A stretch of 64,000 nucleotides of DNA from Bacteroidota bacterium (GTDB lineage: Bacteria > Bacteroidota > Bacteroidia > AKYH767-A > OLB10): positions 21,358 to 85,357 of the forward strand of contig JAHEMF010000007.1 of assembly GCA_024643795.1 (NCBI GenBank). Direction: 5' to 3'. This document shows, one piece after another, positions 25,198 to 34,553 of the stretch. The notes beneath the pieces were generated by a model. That model did not search any database, was not told the origin of the DNA, and worked only from the letters and a program-made list of their open reading frames with translations. The position numbers and the translations under genes were made by a program. Numbering within the stretch: position 1 is the first letter of the stretch; each line of letters opens with the position of its first letter.

Positions 25198-27261
25198 TTA
25201 TTTTGGCAAATCTGCCTTCGTAGCTACTCTATACAACATAGATGCAAGGATCAGGAAAAAGGCTGCTCCCATCAACATATAAATATCTTCTCCGAGATTC
25301 AATGAAAGCCAATGTTCAAGATTGAGACCATTCAATTTGGAGGCTACATTATCATTGACTGAAATGAGTGCCACCAGCACACCTGCCAAGGCGCCGCCGG
25401 CTACCAATCCGGTAGCAAATAAACTTCCTTTTCCAAGCTCGGAATCTGCTTCTTGTTTATTCTTTCTTTTTAGGTTCCAGTCTGCTATTCCTTTTACAGC
25501 TCCTCCAATAAATATTGGTAAAGTTGTAGCCAGCGGTAAATAGGCTCCAACTGCAAATGAAAGTGATTTTATTCCGCACAGTTCTACTGTGATAGCCAGA
25601 AAAACACCAACCAATACAAATTGCCAGTCCAGATTAAATGAAAGCAGGCCTTTGATGAGTGTGGCCATTAATGTGCCTTGAGGGGCCGGAAACTTATCAC
25701 TGCCGATGGCGTGGGTGATTCCCTGGGCAGCCATATCAGCTGTTGGTGTATCGAGCAATTTAACTGTGAGACCAATGACCAAACTTGATACAATTGCACC
25801 AATAAATAAAGCCATTTGCTGATAGCGGGGCGTGGCTCCAACAATATATCCTGTTTTCAGATCCTGAGATGTTGCACCTGCATCTGCGGCAGCAATACAA
25901 ATCATGCTTCCCACAACAAGTGCCATTGGTTCAAAAACTTTTCCTGTCCAGCCAACTGCCACAAATATCAATGCGGTACCCATTAAAGTAGCTATGGTCA
26001 TTCCTGAAATGGGATTAGAGGAGGCGCCGATGAGCCCGACGATACGGCTTGATACTGTAACAAAGAAAAATCCAAAAATGACTACCAAAACTCCTATCAG
26101 TAATTTATTGAGTATAGACTCACCTGGAATTTGTGGCAGGAGTGACATCAGAACAACAAGTGCAAGTGAACCGAATATCACTGTTTTAAATGAGAAGTCA
26201 TTTTCTGTCCTCACTTTTCCAACAGTGCCATTGGTGCTTTTAAGTGAACCGATACTTTCACGAAAAGACTCAACAATGGTTGGAATAGTTTTTACAAGTG
26301 TTATAAAGCCTCCGGCTGCAACCGCTCCGGCTCCAATTTGTCTAACATAAGCGCGATATATTGCAGAGGATGTGTCACCAAAGGCCATTGCTGAAGGATC
26401 CCATCCGCCAGGACCTCCAGGTGTCATTACATCTGTGAGGTATCCCAGTTTTACCAATTGCATGGCAATGACTTCAGGAGGTACTACACTAGCCAGAAGA
26501 GGTATTATTCCCAGCCATGCCATTACACCACCTGCTACCAAAACTCCGGCTATTTTGGGACCAATTATATAACCTACTCCCAGATACTCGGGTGTTACTT
26601 CAGCGTTGATGGTTGCAGATGGGAAAAACCTGTTAGCCTGTTTGGTCGCCCAAACGGGAGTTTCAGCAATAACGTGTAAGATCTTCTGAAAGATGGCATA
26701 TATCATTGCCACTCCCAAACCCAGATAAGCGGTACGAGCAAAATCTCCACCTTTTTCACCTGCTATCAAAACCGAAGCACATGCAGTACCTTCAGGATAA
26801 GGAAGAGATTCATGTTCCTTTACAATCAATGACCTTCGTAACGGTATCATCATAAGTGTACCCATTACACCGCCAAGGGAAGCAAGGAAAAATATGGTCC
26901 AGTAACTGAAGTATTCTTCACCTATACCAACTCCGTTATCGCCTGCAGAAAGAAACAGGAATCCCGGAAGTGTGAACACAACACCAGCTGCGATCGACTC
27001 ACCGGCAGAGCCTGTAGTTTGAATGATGTTGTTCTCGAGTATAGTTGTTTTAAAAAACTTTCTTCCCAGTGATATCGCAATAACTGCGATAGGAATAGAG
27101 GCGGATATGGTTAGTCCTGCTTTCAGTGCCAGATAAACAGTGGCCATCCCGAAAATAATCCCAAATGCAACACCAATTAAGATTGACTTAATGGTAAACT
27201 CAGCAACATTATCTGTAGCAGAGATATATGGTTTGAAAGCTTTTGATTCCTTGTCACGCAT
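25198..27261 (-). CDS. OPT-family oligopeptide transporter
   Basis: A 687-residue polytopic membrane protein with about 16 hydrophobic segments. Family marks include the N-terminal GMATVYLALKAGLTISASIP, EGTACASVL (near 155-165), DLKTGYIVGATPRYQQ (near 465-480) and a C-terminal region with LPLATTLPIF. OPT proteins import oligopeptides or metal-chelate complexes by proton coupling. The neighbouring POT transporter suggests peptide uptake, but the two have separate transcription, with a terminator between. Confidence 0.92.
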   Translation of the reverse strand: MRDKESKAFKPYISATDNVAEFTIKSILIGVAFGIIFGMATVYLALKAGLTISASIPIAVIAISLGRKFFKTTILENNIIQTTGSAGESIAAGVVFTLPGFLFLSAGDNGVGIGEEYFSYWTIFFLASLGGVMGTLMMIPLRRSLIVKEHESLPYPEGTACASVLIAGEKGGDFARTAYLGLGVAMIYAIFQKILHVIAETPVWATKQANRFFPSATINAEVTPEYLGVGYIIGPKIAGVLVAGGVMAWLGIIPLLASVVPPEVIAMQLVKLGYLTDVMTPGGPGGWDPSAMAFGDTSSAIYRAYVRQIGAGAVAAGGFITLVKTIPTIVESFRESIGSLKSTNGTVGKVRTENDFSFKTVIFGSLALVVLMSLLPQIPGESILNKLLIGVLVVIFGFFFVTVSSRIVGLIGASSNPISGMTIATLMGTALIFVAVGWTGKVFEPMALVVGSMICIAAADAGATSQDLKTGYIVGATPRYQQMALFIGAIVSSLVIGLTVKLLDTPTADMAAQGITHAIGSDKFPAPQGTLMATLIKGLLSFNLDWQFVLVGVFLAITVELCGIKSLSFAVGAYLPLATTLPIFIGGAVKGIADWNLKRKNKQEADSELGKGSLFATGLVAGGALAGVLVALISVNDNVASKLNGLNLEHWLSLNLGEDIYMLMGAAFFLILASMLYRVATKADLPK

Positions 27262-27292
27262 AACCGAGTTTATTTATATAAAGCAGAAAATT

Positions 27293-27323
27293 AAAAAAGC
27301 CTTCTTATCAGGAAGGCTTTTTT
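27293..27323. terminator. Bidirectional-type terminator after the POT gene
   Basis: Stem GCCTTC / GAAGGC with a 7-base loop, A6 on the left and T6 on the right. For minus-strand reading it ends the POT transcript before the OPT gene. Confidence 0.85.
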
Positions 27324-27341
27324 AAAAAGTTTTATTATTTA

Positions 27342-28865
27342 TTACTTAACGCCATGCATCATTTTATTGAGCAGAGGTGAAATGATTATCAGGAATATTC
27401 CAATCCCGGCGGTAACAAAACCTATAGAGCTGAAAACATCGGTATAAGTTGCAAGGCTTTCTGCTGCGGTTAGAGCAACAGCTTCACCGCCTCCTTCATG
27501 ACTGGCACCACCTGTTAAGGTAGCCAGAAGCCCGGCCAGGTAATTTGATCCGGCAAATGAAAGAAACCAAGCACCCATAACTGTACCTGTCATGCTTTTA
27601 GGTGCCAGTTTTGTAACCATTGAAAGTCCGATAGGCGACAAGCAGAGTTCACCTGTTGTATGAAACAGGTAAAGAAGAGTTAAGGTCCAAAGAGGCAGTA
27701 AGTAAGCAATACTGAACCAACCTCCAACGATCACCATTAAATATCCAATACCTAATTGCAAAATTCCGAGTCCGAACTTCATCGGAATACTGGGGTTCAG
27801 TCCTCTTTTATCCAGTGCTATCCACATCCAGCTGAATATGGATCCGAATACCATTATAAAGAATGGGTTGAAAAACTGTGTTGTAGCAGCTCCCATTTCC
27901 CAACCGAACACCATACGGTCAACATTTCGTTCAGCAAACAAAGTGAGTGAAGTGCCTGCCTGTTCAAAGCATGCCCAGAATGTGATATTAAAGAACATGA
28001 GGATTATCAGGACAATGATCTTGTCACGTTGCACGCGGTCGCTCTTAAAGGCAACGCTCAGCAAGTTTCCAATTACAAGTATAGCTATAGCTGCGAGCAG
28101 CCAACCAACAACTTCATTATATACTAGCAAATAATAAAGAATAGGTACAATAAGAAGGCTAAGCACTACGGTTACATGAAATCTTGATAGAGGACCTATC
28201 CAGGGGGCGCGCAATTTTTCACGATCCGGAGGAGCAGCGTTCTCTCTGATCATTTCTTCTCCACCTATCACTTTCCCCATGAAAATAAAAAAGAGCATTC
28301 CAATGATCATTCCAAATCCCGCAAGGGCAAAACCATATTCGTAACCATAAATGTTTCCAACTTCAGCACAAACAGTTGTTGCAAGTAAAGCGCCAATATT
28401 TATTCCAATGTAAAATATAGTAAAGCCTGAATCCTTCTTTGGGTCGGAGTCATCGTATAAACGTCCTACAATAGACGAAATGTTTGCCTTGAAATATCCA
28501 TTACCAACTATAATGGTTCCCATTCCGATATATAGCCAGGAATCAGCAGAAATAGATGGTACCAGATGATTACCCAGAATAAGAAATTCGCCGATGGCCA
28601 TTAACACACCACCTAGAATAACAGCATTTCGGTAACCTAAGAGTTGATCGGCCATTCTTCCACCCAGAACCGGTGCTGCATAAACCAATGCGGTGTAGGC
28701 TCCATAAATGGCAAAGGCTACTGTATCGCCCATCATTAAGGTATCAATCAGGTAAAGAGTGAGCAAAGCCCTCATGCCATAATAGCAGAATCGTTCCCAC
28801 ATTTCGGCCATAAAGAGCACATACAGTGCTTTTGGATGGCCGGTGCCAGAGGCGGTAGTGTTCAT
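27342..28865 (-). CDS. Proton-dependent oligopeptide (POT/PTR2) transporter
   Basis: A 507-residue major-facilitator peptide symporter for di- and tripeptides. The proton-coupling motif ExxERFxYYG is visible as EMWERFCYYG (about 21-30), followed by the PTR signature region with GGRMADQLLGYR (about 68-79) and FYIGINIGALL (about 150-160). About 12 to 14 membrane segments. The gene is closed by its own terminator. A 168-bp region separates it from the divergent cold-shock gene. Confidence 0.94.
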   Translation of the reverse strand: MNTTASGTGHPKALYVLFMAEMWERFCYYGMRALLTLYLIDTLMMGDTVAFAIYGAYTALVYAAPVLGGRMADQLLGYRNAVILGGVLMAIGEFLILGNHLVPSISADSWLYIGMGTIIVGNGYFKANISSIVGRLYDDSDPKKDSGFTIFYIGINIGALLATTVCAEVGNIYGYEYGFALAGFGMIIGMLFFIFMGKVIGGEEMIRENAAPPDREKLRAPWIGPLSRFHVTVVLSLLIVPILYYLLVYNEVVGWLLAAIAILVIGNLLSVAFKSDRVQRDKIIVLIILMFFNITFWACFEQAGTSLTLFAERNVDRMVFGWEMGAATTQFFNPFFIMVFGSIFSWMWIALDKRGLNPSIPMKFGLGILQLGIGYLMVIVGGWFSIAYLLPLWTLTLLYLFHTTGELCLSPIGLSMVTKLAPKSMTGTVMGAWFLSFAGSNYLAGLLATLTGGASHEGGGEAVALTAAESLATYTDVFSSIGFVTAGIGIFLIIISPLLNKMMHGVK

Positions 28866-28977
28866 ATAAATTGAGTTTTAGGTTGTTTAGGCGATGCTAA
28901 TGTACATTTTTTTTAAAAGGAGTAATATCACATGAAATCCCATTATCAAAGGGATGTTGTTCAAAACCTGATAGAAG

Positions 28978-29008
28978 TTTGTCAGATTACTGATATCTCT
29001 TATTTTTG
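28978..29008 (+). promoter_or_regulatory. Promoter of the cold-shock protein gene
   Basis: TTTG at 28978-28981, 19 bases, TATTTTTG at 29001-29008: exact Bacteroidota consensus. The predicted leader is only about 20 bases, unlike the long leaders of enterobacterial cspA. Confidence 0.8.
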
Positions 29009-29033
29009 GTAGACTTACTTTAATATTTAAACT

Positions 29034-29234
29034 ATGCCTATTGGAACCGTTAAATTTTACAATCGCCGCAAAGGCTTTGGATTTATCAAATACGACGACT
29101 CAGAAAAGGAAATTTTTGTGCATGCCACAGGGATGGTGGACAAGCGAACGATCCAGGATAATGACAAAGTTGAATTTGAAGAGCAGGATGGTGAAAAGGG
29201 GCTTTCTGCAGTCAATGTCAGAAAAATCTCCTGA
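29034..29234 (+). CDS. Cold-shock domain protein (CspA-like)
   Basis: A 66-residue single cold-shock domain. RNP1 is KGFGFIKY (residues 13-20) and RNP2 is IFVHAT (27-32), the aromatic surface that binds single-stranded RNA or DNA. The length is normal for Csp proteins. It acts as an RNA chaperone. It is monocistronic with a consensus promoter. Whether it is cold-induced cannot be read from sequence. Confidence 0.95.
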   Translation: MPIGTVKFYNRRKGFGFIKYDDSEKEIFVHATGMVDKRTIQDNDKVEFEEQDGEKGLSAVNVRKIS

Positions 29235-29326
29235 TCTTTTTTTGCAAACACTAAAGCAACTGAGTGTTTAAAAAAGAATACCGAAATTCGCGCCACTTTA
29301 ACTGACTGTTATAGCAGAGCCTGATT

Positions 29327-29875
29327 ATGAATAAAATATTTGGTATTGGTGCAAACAAAACAGGAACTTCATCACTTGCAAAAGCTTTGGAGATACTTGG
29401 ATATAAGATTTCTCATTGGGATCATCATGAAGAGATTTCAAAAGGAATATTGAAATATCAGTTCAACTATAAGTTTCTTAAAAAGTACGATGGTGTAGTA
29501 GACCTTCCTATTCCTTCAATATACAAGGAACTTGATCAACATTATCCGGGAAGCAAATTCATTCTCACCATCCGTGATGCATCAAAGTGGATCAAAAGTG
29601 AAGAGGCTCATCATAAACTAATAGGGGAGGACCAGCCCATATTTGAATGTTTCTTAATGTACGGGAGTTATTTCTTTAACAATGAAATGTATCTAAAGCG
29701 CTATGCGGAGCACAATGAGGAAGTCCTGGAATATTTCAAAGACCGACCAGAGGATCTTCTTGTTCTTGATATTTCAAATGATAATGCATGGAGCTCATTA
29801 TGCAAGTTTTTGGGCAAGCCGGTGACTGACCAACCATTTCCGCACGAAAACAAAGGTGATTATATGAAAGCCTGA
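29327..29875 (+). CDS. Sulfotransferase-like protein
   Basis: A 182-residue protein resembling short bacterial sulfotransferase family members. The N-terminal GIGANKTGTSSL (residues 6-17) is the 5'-phosphosulfate (PAPS) loop, and FILTIRDASKWI (about 79-90) is the 3'-phosphate-binding region with the conserved Arg-Asp. It is shorter than typical family members (about 200-300), mostly in the C-terminal half. The acceptor is unknown and no PAPS synthesis genes are nearby. It is convergent with phoH. Confidence 0.8.
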   Translation: MNKIFGIGANKTGTSSLAKALEILGYKISHWDHHEEISKGILKYQFNYKFLKKYDGVVDLPIPSIYKELDQHYPGSKFILTIRDASKWIKSEEAHHKLIGEDQPIFECFLMYGSYFFNNEMYLKRYAEHNEEVLEYFKDRPEDLLVLDISNDNAWSSLCKFLGKPVTDQPFPHENKGDYMKA

Positions 29876-29907
29876 GACTTGGTACAGGGTGCTATAATTG
29901 CAGAAGT

Positions 29908-30870
29908 TTAGTTTTCCGGTGAATCCTTTTGAGATGATGAATATGCATTAATGATCTCTTTCACCAATTTGTGCCTTACCACATCACTTCCACTTAAGAA
30001 TACAAAATCGATACCAGGAATTTCTTTCAGTAATTCAATTCCGTGTATTAGTCCCGATGGCATTTGTTTAGGCAGATCTATTTGTGTGATATCACCGGTG
30101 AGTACAAATTTGGCCGACGGCCCCATACGTGTCAAGAACATTTTCAACTGATTACGGGTAGTATTCTGAGCTTCATCAAGAATCACAAATGCATTATCGA
30201 GGGTACGTCCTCTCATAAAAGCAAGCGGGGCAATTTCAATAATGCCGTTTTCTATGAATGATTTAAGCTTGTCGCCTGGGATCATATCATACAGTGCATC
30301 ATATAAAGGTCGCAGGTATGGGTCGATCTTTTCTTTCAAGTCGCCGGGAAGAAACCCCAGGCTTTCTCCTGCCTCTACGGCCGGTCGCGTAAGAATGATC
30401 CTTCTTACCTCTTTAGATTTGAGCGCCTTAACAGCCAGCGCAACGGCGGTATATGTTTTGCCTGTTCCTGCAGGGCCGATGGCAAAGACTACGTCGTTTG
30501 ACCTGGAGCTTTTCACCATCCTGCGCTGTCCGGGTGTTCTGGCCTTTACTATAATGCCGTTTTGGCCATGTACTATGGTATCACCTACTGATTGGGTATC
30601 TTCTGACTTAATTCCTGAATCCCCCTCCTTTACCAGTCCAGCCACGTAATCAGGGTCCAGAAAACCGGCATCTCTGTATCTGGCCAATAGTTCATTGAAC
30701 AATGTTTCAAACCGGAGAATCTCGTTATCCTCGCCAATTACCTTAAGTTCGTGACCTCTGGCAACAATCTTAAGCAACGGGAAATTGAGGCGAATTACCT
30801 CCAGATTGGCATCATTGATACCGTAAAAATCAACAGCACTAAATTCTTCAGGCAGGATTATCTCTTTCAA
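29908..30870 (-). CDS. phoH: PhoH-family ATPase
   Basis: A 320-residue PhoH-like P-loop ATPase, often linked to RNA metabolism. An N-terminal KH-like/RNA-binding part (about 1-90) precedes Walker A GPAGTGKT (132-139), EAGESLGFLPG, and Walker B FVILDEAQN. The start codon is TTG at 30870: a TGA stop lies directly upstream in frame, so no earlier start is possible, and the residues that follow fit the family N terminus. A near-consensus promoter is 50-80 bp upstream. Confidence 0.93.
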   Translation of the reverse strand: MKEIILPEEFSAVDFYGINDANLEVIRLNFPLLKIVARGHELKVIGEDNEILRFETLFNELLARYRDAGFLDPDYVAGLVKEGDSGIKSEDTQSVGDTIVHGQNGIIVKARTPGQRRMVKSSRSNDVVFAIGPAGTGKTYTAVALAVKALKSKEVRRIILTRPAVEAGESLGFLPGDLKEKIDPYLRPLYDALYDMIPGDKLKSFIENGIIEIAPLAFMRGRTLDNAFVILDEAQNTTRNQLKMFLTRMGPSAKFVLTGDITQIDLPKQMPSGLIHGIELLKEIPGIDFVFLSGSDVVRHKLVKEIINAYSSSQKDSPEN

Positions 30871-30919
30871 TCAGGTTACTTCAATAAGGTGTTTGAAAAT
30901 GAATTAATATGCTAATGTG

Positions 30920-30949
30920 CAAAAGTACTGTCATACATGCTAATTCAAA
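30920..30949 (-). promoter_or_regulatory. Promoter of phoH
   Basis: On the minus strand TTTG (30946-30949), 18 bases, TACTTTTG (30920-30927): near-perfect Bacteroidota consensus, giving a leader of about 45 bases before the TTG start. Confidence 0.7.
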
Positions 30950-30972
30950 AGCCCTTCAATGACATTTATCTG

Positions 30973-30980
30973 TAATTTTG
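30973..30980 (+). promoter_or_regulatory. -7 element (TAATTTTG) of the SAM hydroxide adenosyltransferase operon
   Basis: TAATTTTG matches TAnnTTTG, 31 bases before the ATG at 31012. The -33 position has no clear TTTG. Confidence 0.5.
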
Positions 30981-31011
30981 ACCGCCTGAAGCGGAATCCA
31001 GGATTATTTGA

Positions 31012-31785
31012 ATGGCCATAGTAACTTTTACAACTGATTGGGGAACAGATGATTATTATGCAGCAGCTGCAAAAGGTATCTTGCTGGCAGAAAATGCAGG
31101 AATAACCGTTGTAGATATCAGCCACCATATAAGGCCGTTTGATCACTGGCATGCCCGGTGGGTGCTGGGAAACTCGTGGTATCTGTTTCCTGAAGGTACC
31201 GTGCATGTGATAGGCTTGCAGCGTGAGGATGTGGATGACGGGTATACCATTGTAGCCAGATATATGAATCATTATTTTATTGGCAGTAATGATGGCCTCT
31301 TACATCTAATGTTCGGAACCAACCCTGATGAGACATATTTTGTTTTGTCGGCTCAGGGCGAGAGGGTGATGCCCGGTTATGAAGTGTTGGCATCGGCTGC
31401 AGCGTTCATTGCCGGAGGAGGAAAATTGTCGGATATGGGAACTCCTGTAAAAGAACCGGTAAGCAGAACTATGATCAATCCTGTGATGGAAGAAAATGTG
31501 ATTGCCGGAACAGTGATCTATATAGACAGGTTTGGAAACCTGATCACAAATATTACGCGGCAGATGTTTGATAAGGCTGCCAAAGGCAGAAGTTTTGAAA
31601 TAAGACTAAGAAAACGAGAATATACGGTGGTCGAGATATCCACAGGATATCATGATGTGGAAAAAGCAAATATTGTTGTCTTTTTCAATGCATCAGATAA
31701 TCTGGAAATTGCCTTGCGGGGAACTTCGGCTGACCAGCTTTTGGGTATAAAGTTACATGATACTGTAAGAGTTGAATTTTTATGA
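31012..31785 (+). CDS. SAM hydroxide adenosyltransferase (DUF62 family)
   Basis: A 257-residue member of the family that includes SAM-dependent fluorinase and chlorinase. Most family members instead hydrolyse S-adenosylmethionine to adenosine and methionine. Family marks are TTDWGTDDYY (residues 6-15), the VVDISHHI motif (about 33-40) and DRFGNLITNI (about 172-181). The C-terminal barrel follows. The physiological purpose of SAM hydrolysis is unclear. Its stop overlaps the next gene by 4 bp, the start of a plus-strand run through gldF, gldG and the DUF4340-like gene. Confidence 0.9.
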   Translation: MAIVTFTTDWGTDDYYAAAAKGILLAENAGITVVDISHHIRPFDHWHARWVLGNSWYLFPEGTVHVIGLQREDVDDGYTIVARYMNHYFIGSNDGLLHLMFGTNPDETYFVLSAQGERVMPGYEVLASAAAFIAGGGKLSDMGTPVKEPVSRTMINPVMEENVIAGTVIYIDRFGNLITNITRQMFDKAAKGRSFEIRLRKREYTVVEISTGYHDVEKANIVVFFNASDNLEIALRGTSADQLLGIKLHDTVRVEFL

Positions 31786-32078
31786 TAACACGTATAGTGA
31801 AATTGATTGTTGCACAAGATAAAGTTGGTGATTTTATGAATGCTTATCGGTCAGCTAATTCAAAGATCAGCGCATTCAGCGGATGTAAGTATCTTGAGCT
31901 GCTTGCATCGAAAGATGAGCCTGGAATCATATTTACATACAGTCATTGGGAAACTGAATCTGATCTTGAAAATTACCTTAACTCAGATTTTTTCAAAAGC
32001 ACCTGGACAAATGTGAAACCATTCTTTGCAGGCAAACCTGAAGCTTGGAGCTTGCATCGTAAAGATTCGTTTATTTAA
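31782..32078 (+). CDS. ABM-type (antibiotic biosynthesis monooxygenase) small protein
   Basis: A 98-residue ferredoxin-like alpha/beta protein of the ABM superfamily. The YSHWETESDLENYLNSDFF stretch (about 65-83) is typical. Members include cofactor-free monooxygenases and heme-degrading enzymes, and many are of unknown role. It is coupled by 4-bp overlap to the SAM hydroxide adenosyltransferase and lies 19 bp before gldF. Confidence 0.85.
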   Translation: MITRIVKLIVAQDKVGDFMNAYRSANSKISAFSGCKYLELLASKDEPGIIFTYSHWETESDLENYLNSDFFKSTWTNVKPFFAGKPEAWSLHRKDSFI

Positions 32079-32097
32079 AGTCTATTAAACCAGAACA

Positions 32098-32832
32098 ATG
32101 TTTTCACTCCTCAAAAAAGAGATAAACAGCTTCCTTAATTCGGTTATTGGTTATGTAGTAATAATAGTTTTTATTGTTACAATCAGTCTGTTTCTTTGGG
32201 TGTTTCCGGATAATGAAATGAATGTATTGGATGCGGGATATGCAGGGATCGATGGCTTGTTCAGTATAACTCCTTGGGTGTACATGTTTCTGGTGCCGGC
32301 TATAACAATGAGGTTGTTTTCTGAGGAAATGAAATCAGGTACAGTTGAGTTGCTTTTGACAAAGCCACTTACAGAGTTACAGATAGTGTTGGCAAAATAT
32401 TTCGCCGGACTCATACTTGTGATCATCTCTTTGGTACCCACTCTTGTTTACTTCTACAGTATCAGCAACCTGGCAGTTCCTGCCGGTAATGTTGATACCG
32501 GAGCGATTTGGGGATCATACATAGGTCTTATGTTTTTAGGTGCCGGATTTGTTTCAATTGGATTGTTTGCATCTTCTTTAACTGATAACCAGGTAGTAGC
32601 ATTCATTATATCTATGTTTCTATGTTTTGTCTGTTTTATTGGATTTGATTCAATTTCTGGTCTCATTCCCCGTGGCGACCTTTCAGAACTGGTATATGAC
32701 CTGGGTATAAATGCACATTACTTGTCGATGAGCAGAGGAGTTATAGATAGCAGAGATGTGATATATTTTTTAAGTCTTATCGCACTTTTTGTGTATTCAA
32801 CAAAAACTATTCTTGAATCAAGAAAATGGTAG
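32098..32832 (+). CDS. gldF: Gliding-motility ABC transporter permease GldF
   Basis: A 244-residue ABC-2 type permease with six membrane segments; the N terminus (MFSLLKKEINSFLNS) and the MRLFSEEMKSGTVELLLTKP stretch (about 66-85) are characteristic. GldF works with GldG and the ATPase GldA, described as needed for gliding in Flavobacterium johnsoniae, though many non-gliding Bacteroidota carry it. gldA is not in this window. It overlaps the longest possible gldG frame by 7 bp. Confidence 0.92.
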   Translation: MFSLLKKEINSFLNSVIGYVVIIVFIVTISLFLWVFPDNEMNVLDAGYAGIDGLFSITPWVYMFLVPAITMRLFSEEMKSGTVELLLTKPLTELQIVLAKYFAGLILVIISLVPTLVYFYSISNLAVPAGNVDTGAIWGSYIGLMFLGAGFVSIGLFASSLTDNQVVAFIISMFLCFVCFIGFDSISGLIPRGDLSELVYDLGINAHYLSMSRGVIDSRDVIYFLSLIALFVYSTKTILESRKW

Positions 32833-32846
32833 AAGGTAGGGACCAT

Positions 32847-34535
32847 ATGAAATATCGTTCTGCCAGAGGTCAGGGGTTGATCAGACTGTTGCTTGTGTTT
32901 GCAATAATGGTGCTGATAAATGTGGTTGCATCATACTTTTTCACCCGCCTGGACCTGACCACTGAAAAGAGGTATACATTATCAGAGACAACAAAGGAGC
33001 TTGTGTCCAATCTGGAGGATGTTGTTTATGTGAGGGTGTACCTGGATGGTGAATTTCCACCCGGGTTTAAAAAACTTCAAAAGTCAACACGTGAGATGCT
33101 GGATGAACTTAGGATCTATAGCAATGGTAATATTGAATACGAATTCATCAACCCATCTGAGAACCCTGATGTGAAGGAGCGTAATAAATTGTATCAGCAA
33201 CTTGCTTCAAAAGGATTGCTGCCAACTAACCTGAGGGAGCAAGGGCAGGGAAGTGAGTCGCAACAGATAGTTTTTCCGGGTGCATTGGTGAATTACAGGG
33301 CCAATGAGGTTCCGTTAATGTTGCTTGAAGATCAGGCAGGAGCATCATCTGAGCAAATGCTCAATAATTCTATTCAGTCACTTGAATATGGATTTGCAAA
33401 TACTATTCGAAAAATTATCCAGGTTTTACCTCAACGTATAGTTTTTATTGAAGGGCATGGTGAAGCTGATGAGAACAGGGTGGCAGATATTTCACGCGAT
33501 CTGAAATCATTTTATATGCTCGACAGAAAACGGATAGAAGGTAAGCTTAATGCACTAGATGGTTACAATGCTGCTATTATTGCAAGCCCGGATTCGTTGT
33601 TCAGCGAAAAAGATAAATATGTTATAGACCAGTTCATCATGAAAGGTGGTAAAGTGGTTTGGTTTGTAGATGGTGTTACTGCCAGCATGGATAGTTTGCA
33701 ATCAAGTGAGTTCACAATTGCCTTGGCCAATGATCTTAACCTGGATGACATGTTATTCCGATATGGGGCAAGAGTAAATCACGATCTTGTCCTTGATCTG
33801 CAAGCTGCACCCATCCCTATAGTTACGGGATATGTAGGTAACAGACCTCAGCAAACACTTATGCCATGGTATTATTTTCCGGTGGTAATACCCGCATCCA
33901 CACATCCGATAGTGAATAACCTCAATGCAATTAGGTTTGAATTTGCTAGTAGTATTGATACAGTTGGGTCTGCAACCATTAAGAAAACACCTTTGCTGTT
34001 TTCATCCGGATATTCCAGATCACTTATCACACCCGCCCGAATAGATTTGGAGATCATGAGGGAGGAGCCCGATGAAAAACTTTACAGCCGGTCAGGACTT
34101 GTGATGGCGTTACTGCTCGAAGGTGAATTCACATCTAATTTTAAGAACAGACTGGTTTCTCAAATAGCAGATAATGGTGAGATAGGATTTAAAGACAAGA
34201 GTGATCAAAATTCAATGATAGTTGTTTCGGATGGCAGTGTAGTGATGAATGGTTATATCCGGTCGACCGGAAAAGTTGTTCCTTTGGGCGTAGACCGTTA
34301 TACCGGACAGGAATTTGGTAATCGTAATTTTATTTTAAATTGTATTGACTACCTGTGCGATGACTCCGGACTGATGGCGGTTAGGGCAAAAGAATTCAGA
34401 TTGCGCTTGCTTGACAAGACAAGGGTGATGGAGGAAAAGCTGTATTGGCAAATGTTAAATACGGTACTGCCTATTGTAATGATTCTTATTCTTGCAGTAC
34501 TTAAATTTTTTGTCAGGAAACGTAAGTATGCCTGA
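32847..34535 (+). CDS. gldG: Gliding-motility ABC transporter substrate-binding protein GldG
   Basis: The ATG at 32847 gives 562 residues beginning MKYRSARGQG, followed by a membrane helix and a large extracytoplasmic domain (DUF4350/GldG-type). It closes with a C-terminal helix and KKFFVRKRKYA-type basic tail. An alternative ATG at 32826 overlaps gldF and adds seven residues. VYVRVYLDGEFPPGF (near 55-70) is a family-typical stretch. It is co-transcribed with gldF and the gene after it. Confidence 0.92.
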   Translation: MKYRSARGQGLIRLLLVFAIMVLINVVASYFFTRLDLTTEKRYTLSETTKELVSNLEDVVYVRVYLDGEFPPGFKKLQKSTREMLDELRIYSNGNIEYEFINPSENPDVKERNKLYQQLASKGLLPTNLREQGQGSESQQIVFPGALVNYRANEVPLMLLEDQAGASSEQMLNNSIQSLEYGFANTIRKIIQVLPQRIVFIEGHGEADENRVADISRDLKSFYMLDRKRIEGKLNALDGYNAAIIASPDSLFSEKDKYVIDQFIMKGGKVVWFVDGVTASMDSLQSSEFTIALANDLNLDDMLFRYGARVNHDLVLDLQAAPIPIVTGYVGNRPQQTLMPWYYFPVVIPASTHPIVNNLNAIRFEFASSIDTVGSATIKKTPLLFSSGYSRSLITPARIDLEIMREEPDEKLYSRSGLVMALLLEGEFTSNFKNRLVSQIADNGEIGFKDKSDQNSMIVVSDGSVVMNGYIRSTGKVVPLGVDRYTGQEFGNRNFILNCIDYLCDDSGLMAVRAKEFRLRLLDKTRVMEEKLYWQMLNTVLPIVMILILAVLKFFVRKRKYA

Positions 34536-34553
34536 AACAAATTAAATTAAACT

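Noticed and set aside
25904..26350. 148-codon plus-strand frame antisense to the OPT transporter
   Set aside because: The composition is the mirror of a membrane protein; no start signal or known domain.
28932..29012. 26-codon ORF before the cold-shock gene, with AAGGAG-like sequence upstream
   Set aside because: It overlaps the consensus promoter of the cold-shock gene and has no recognisable product, so it is more likely chance.
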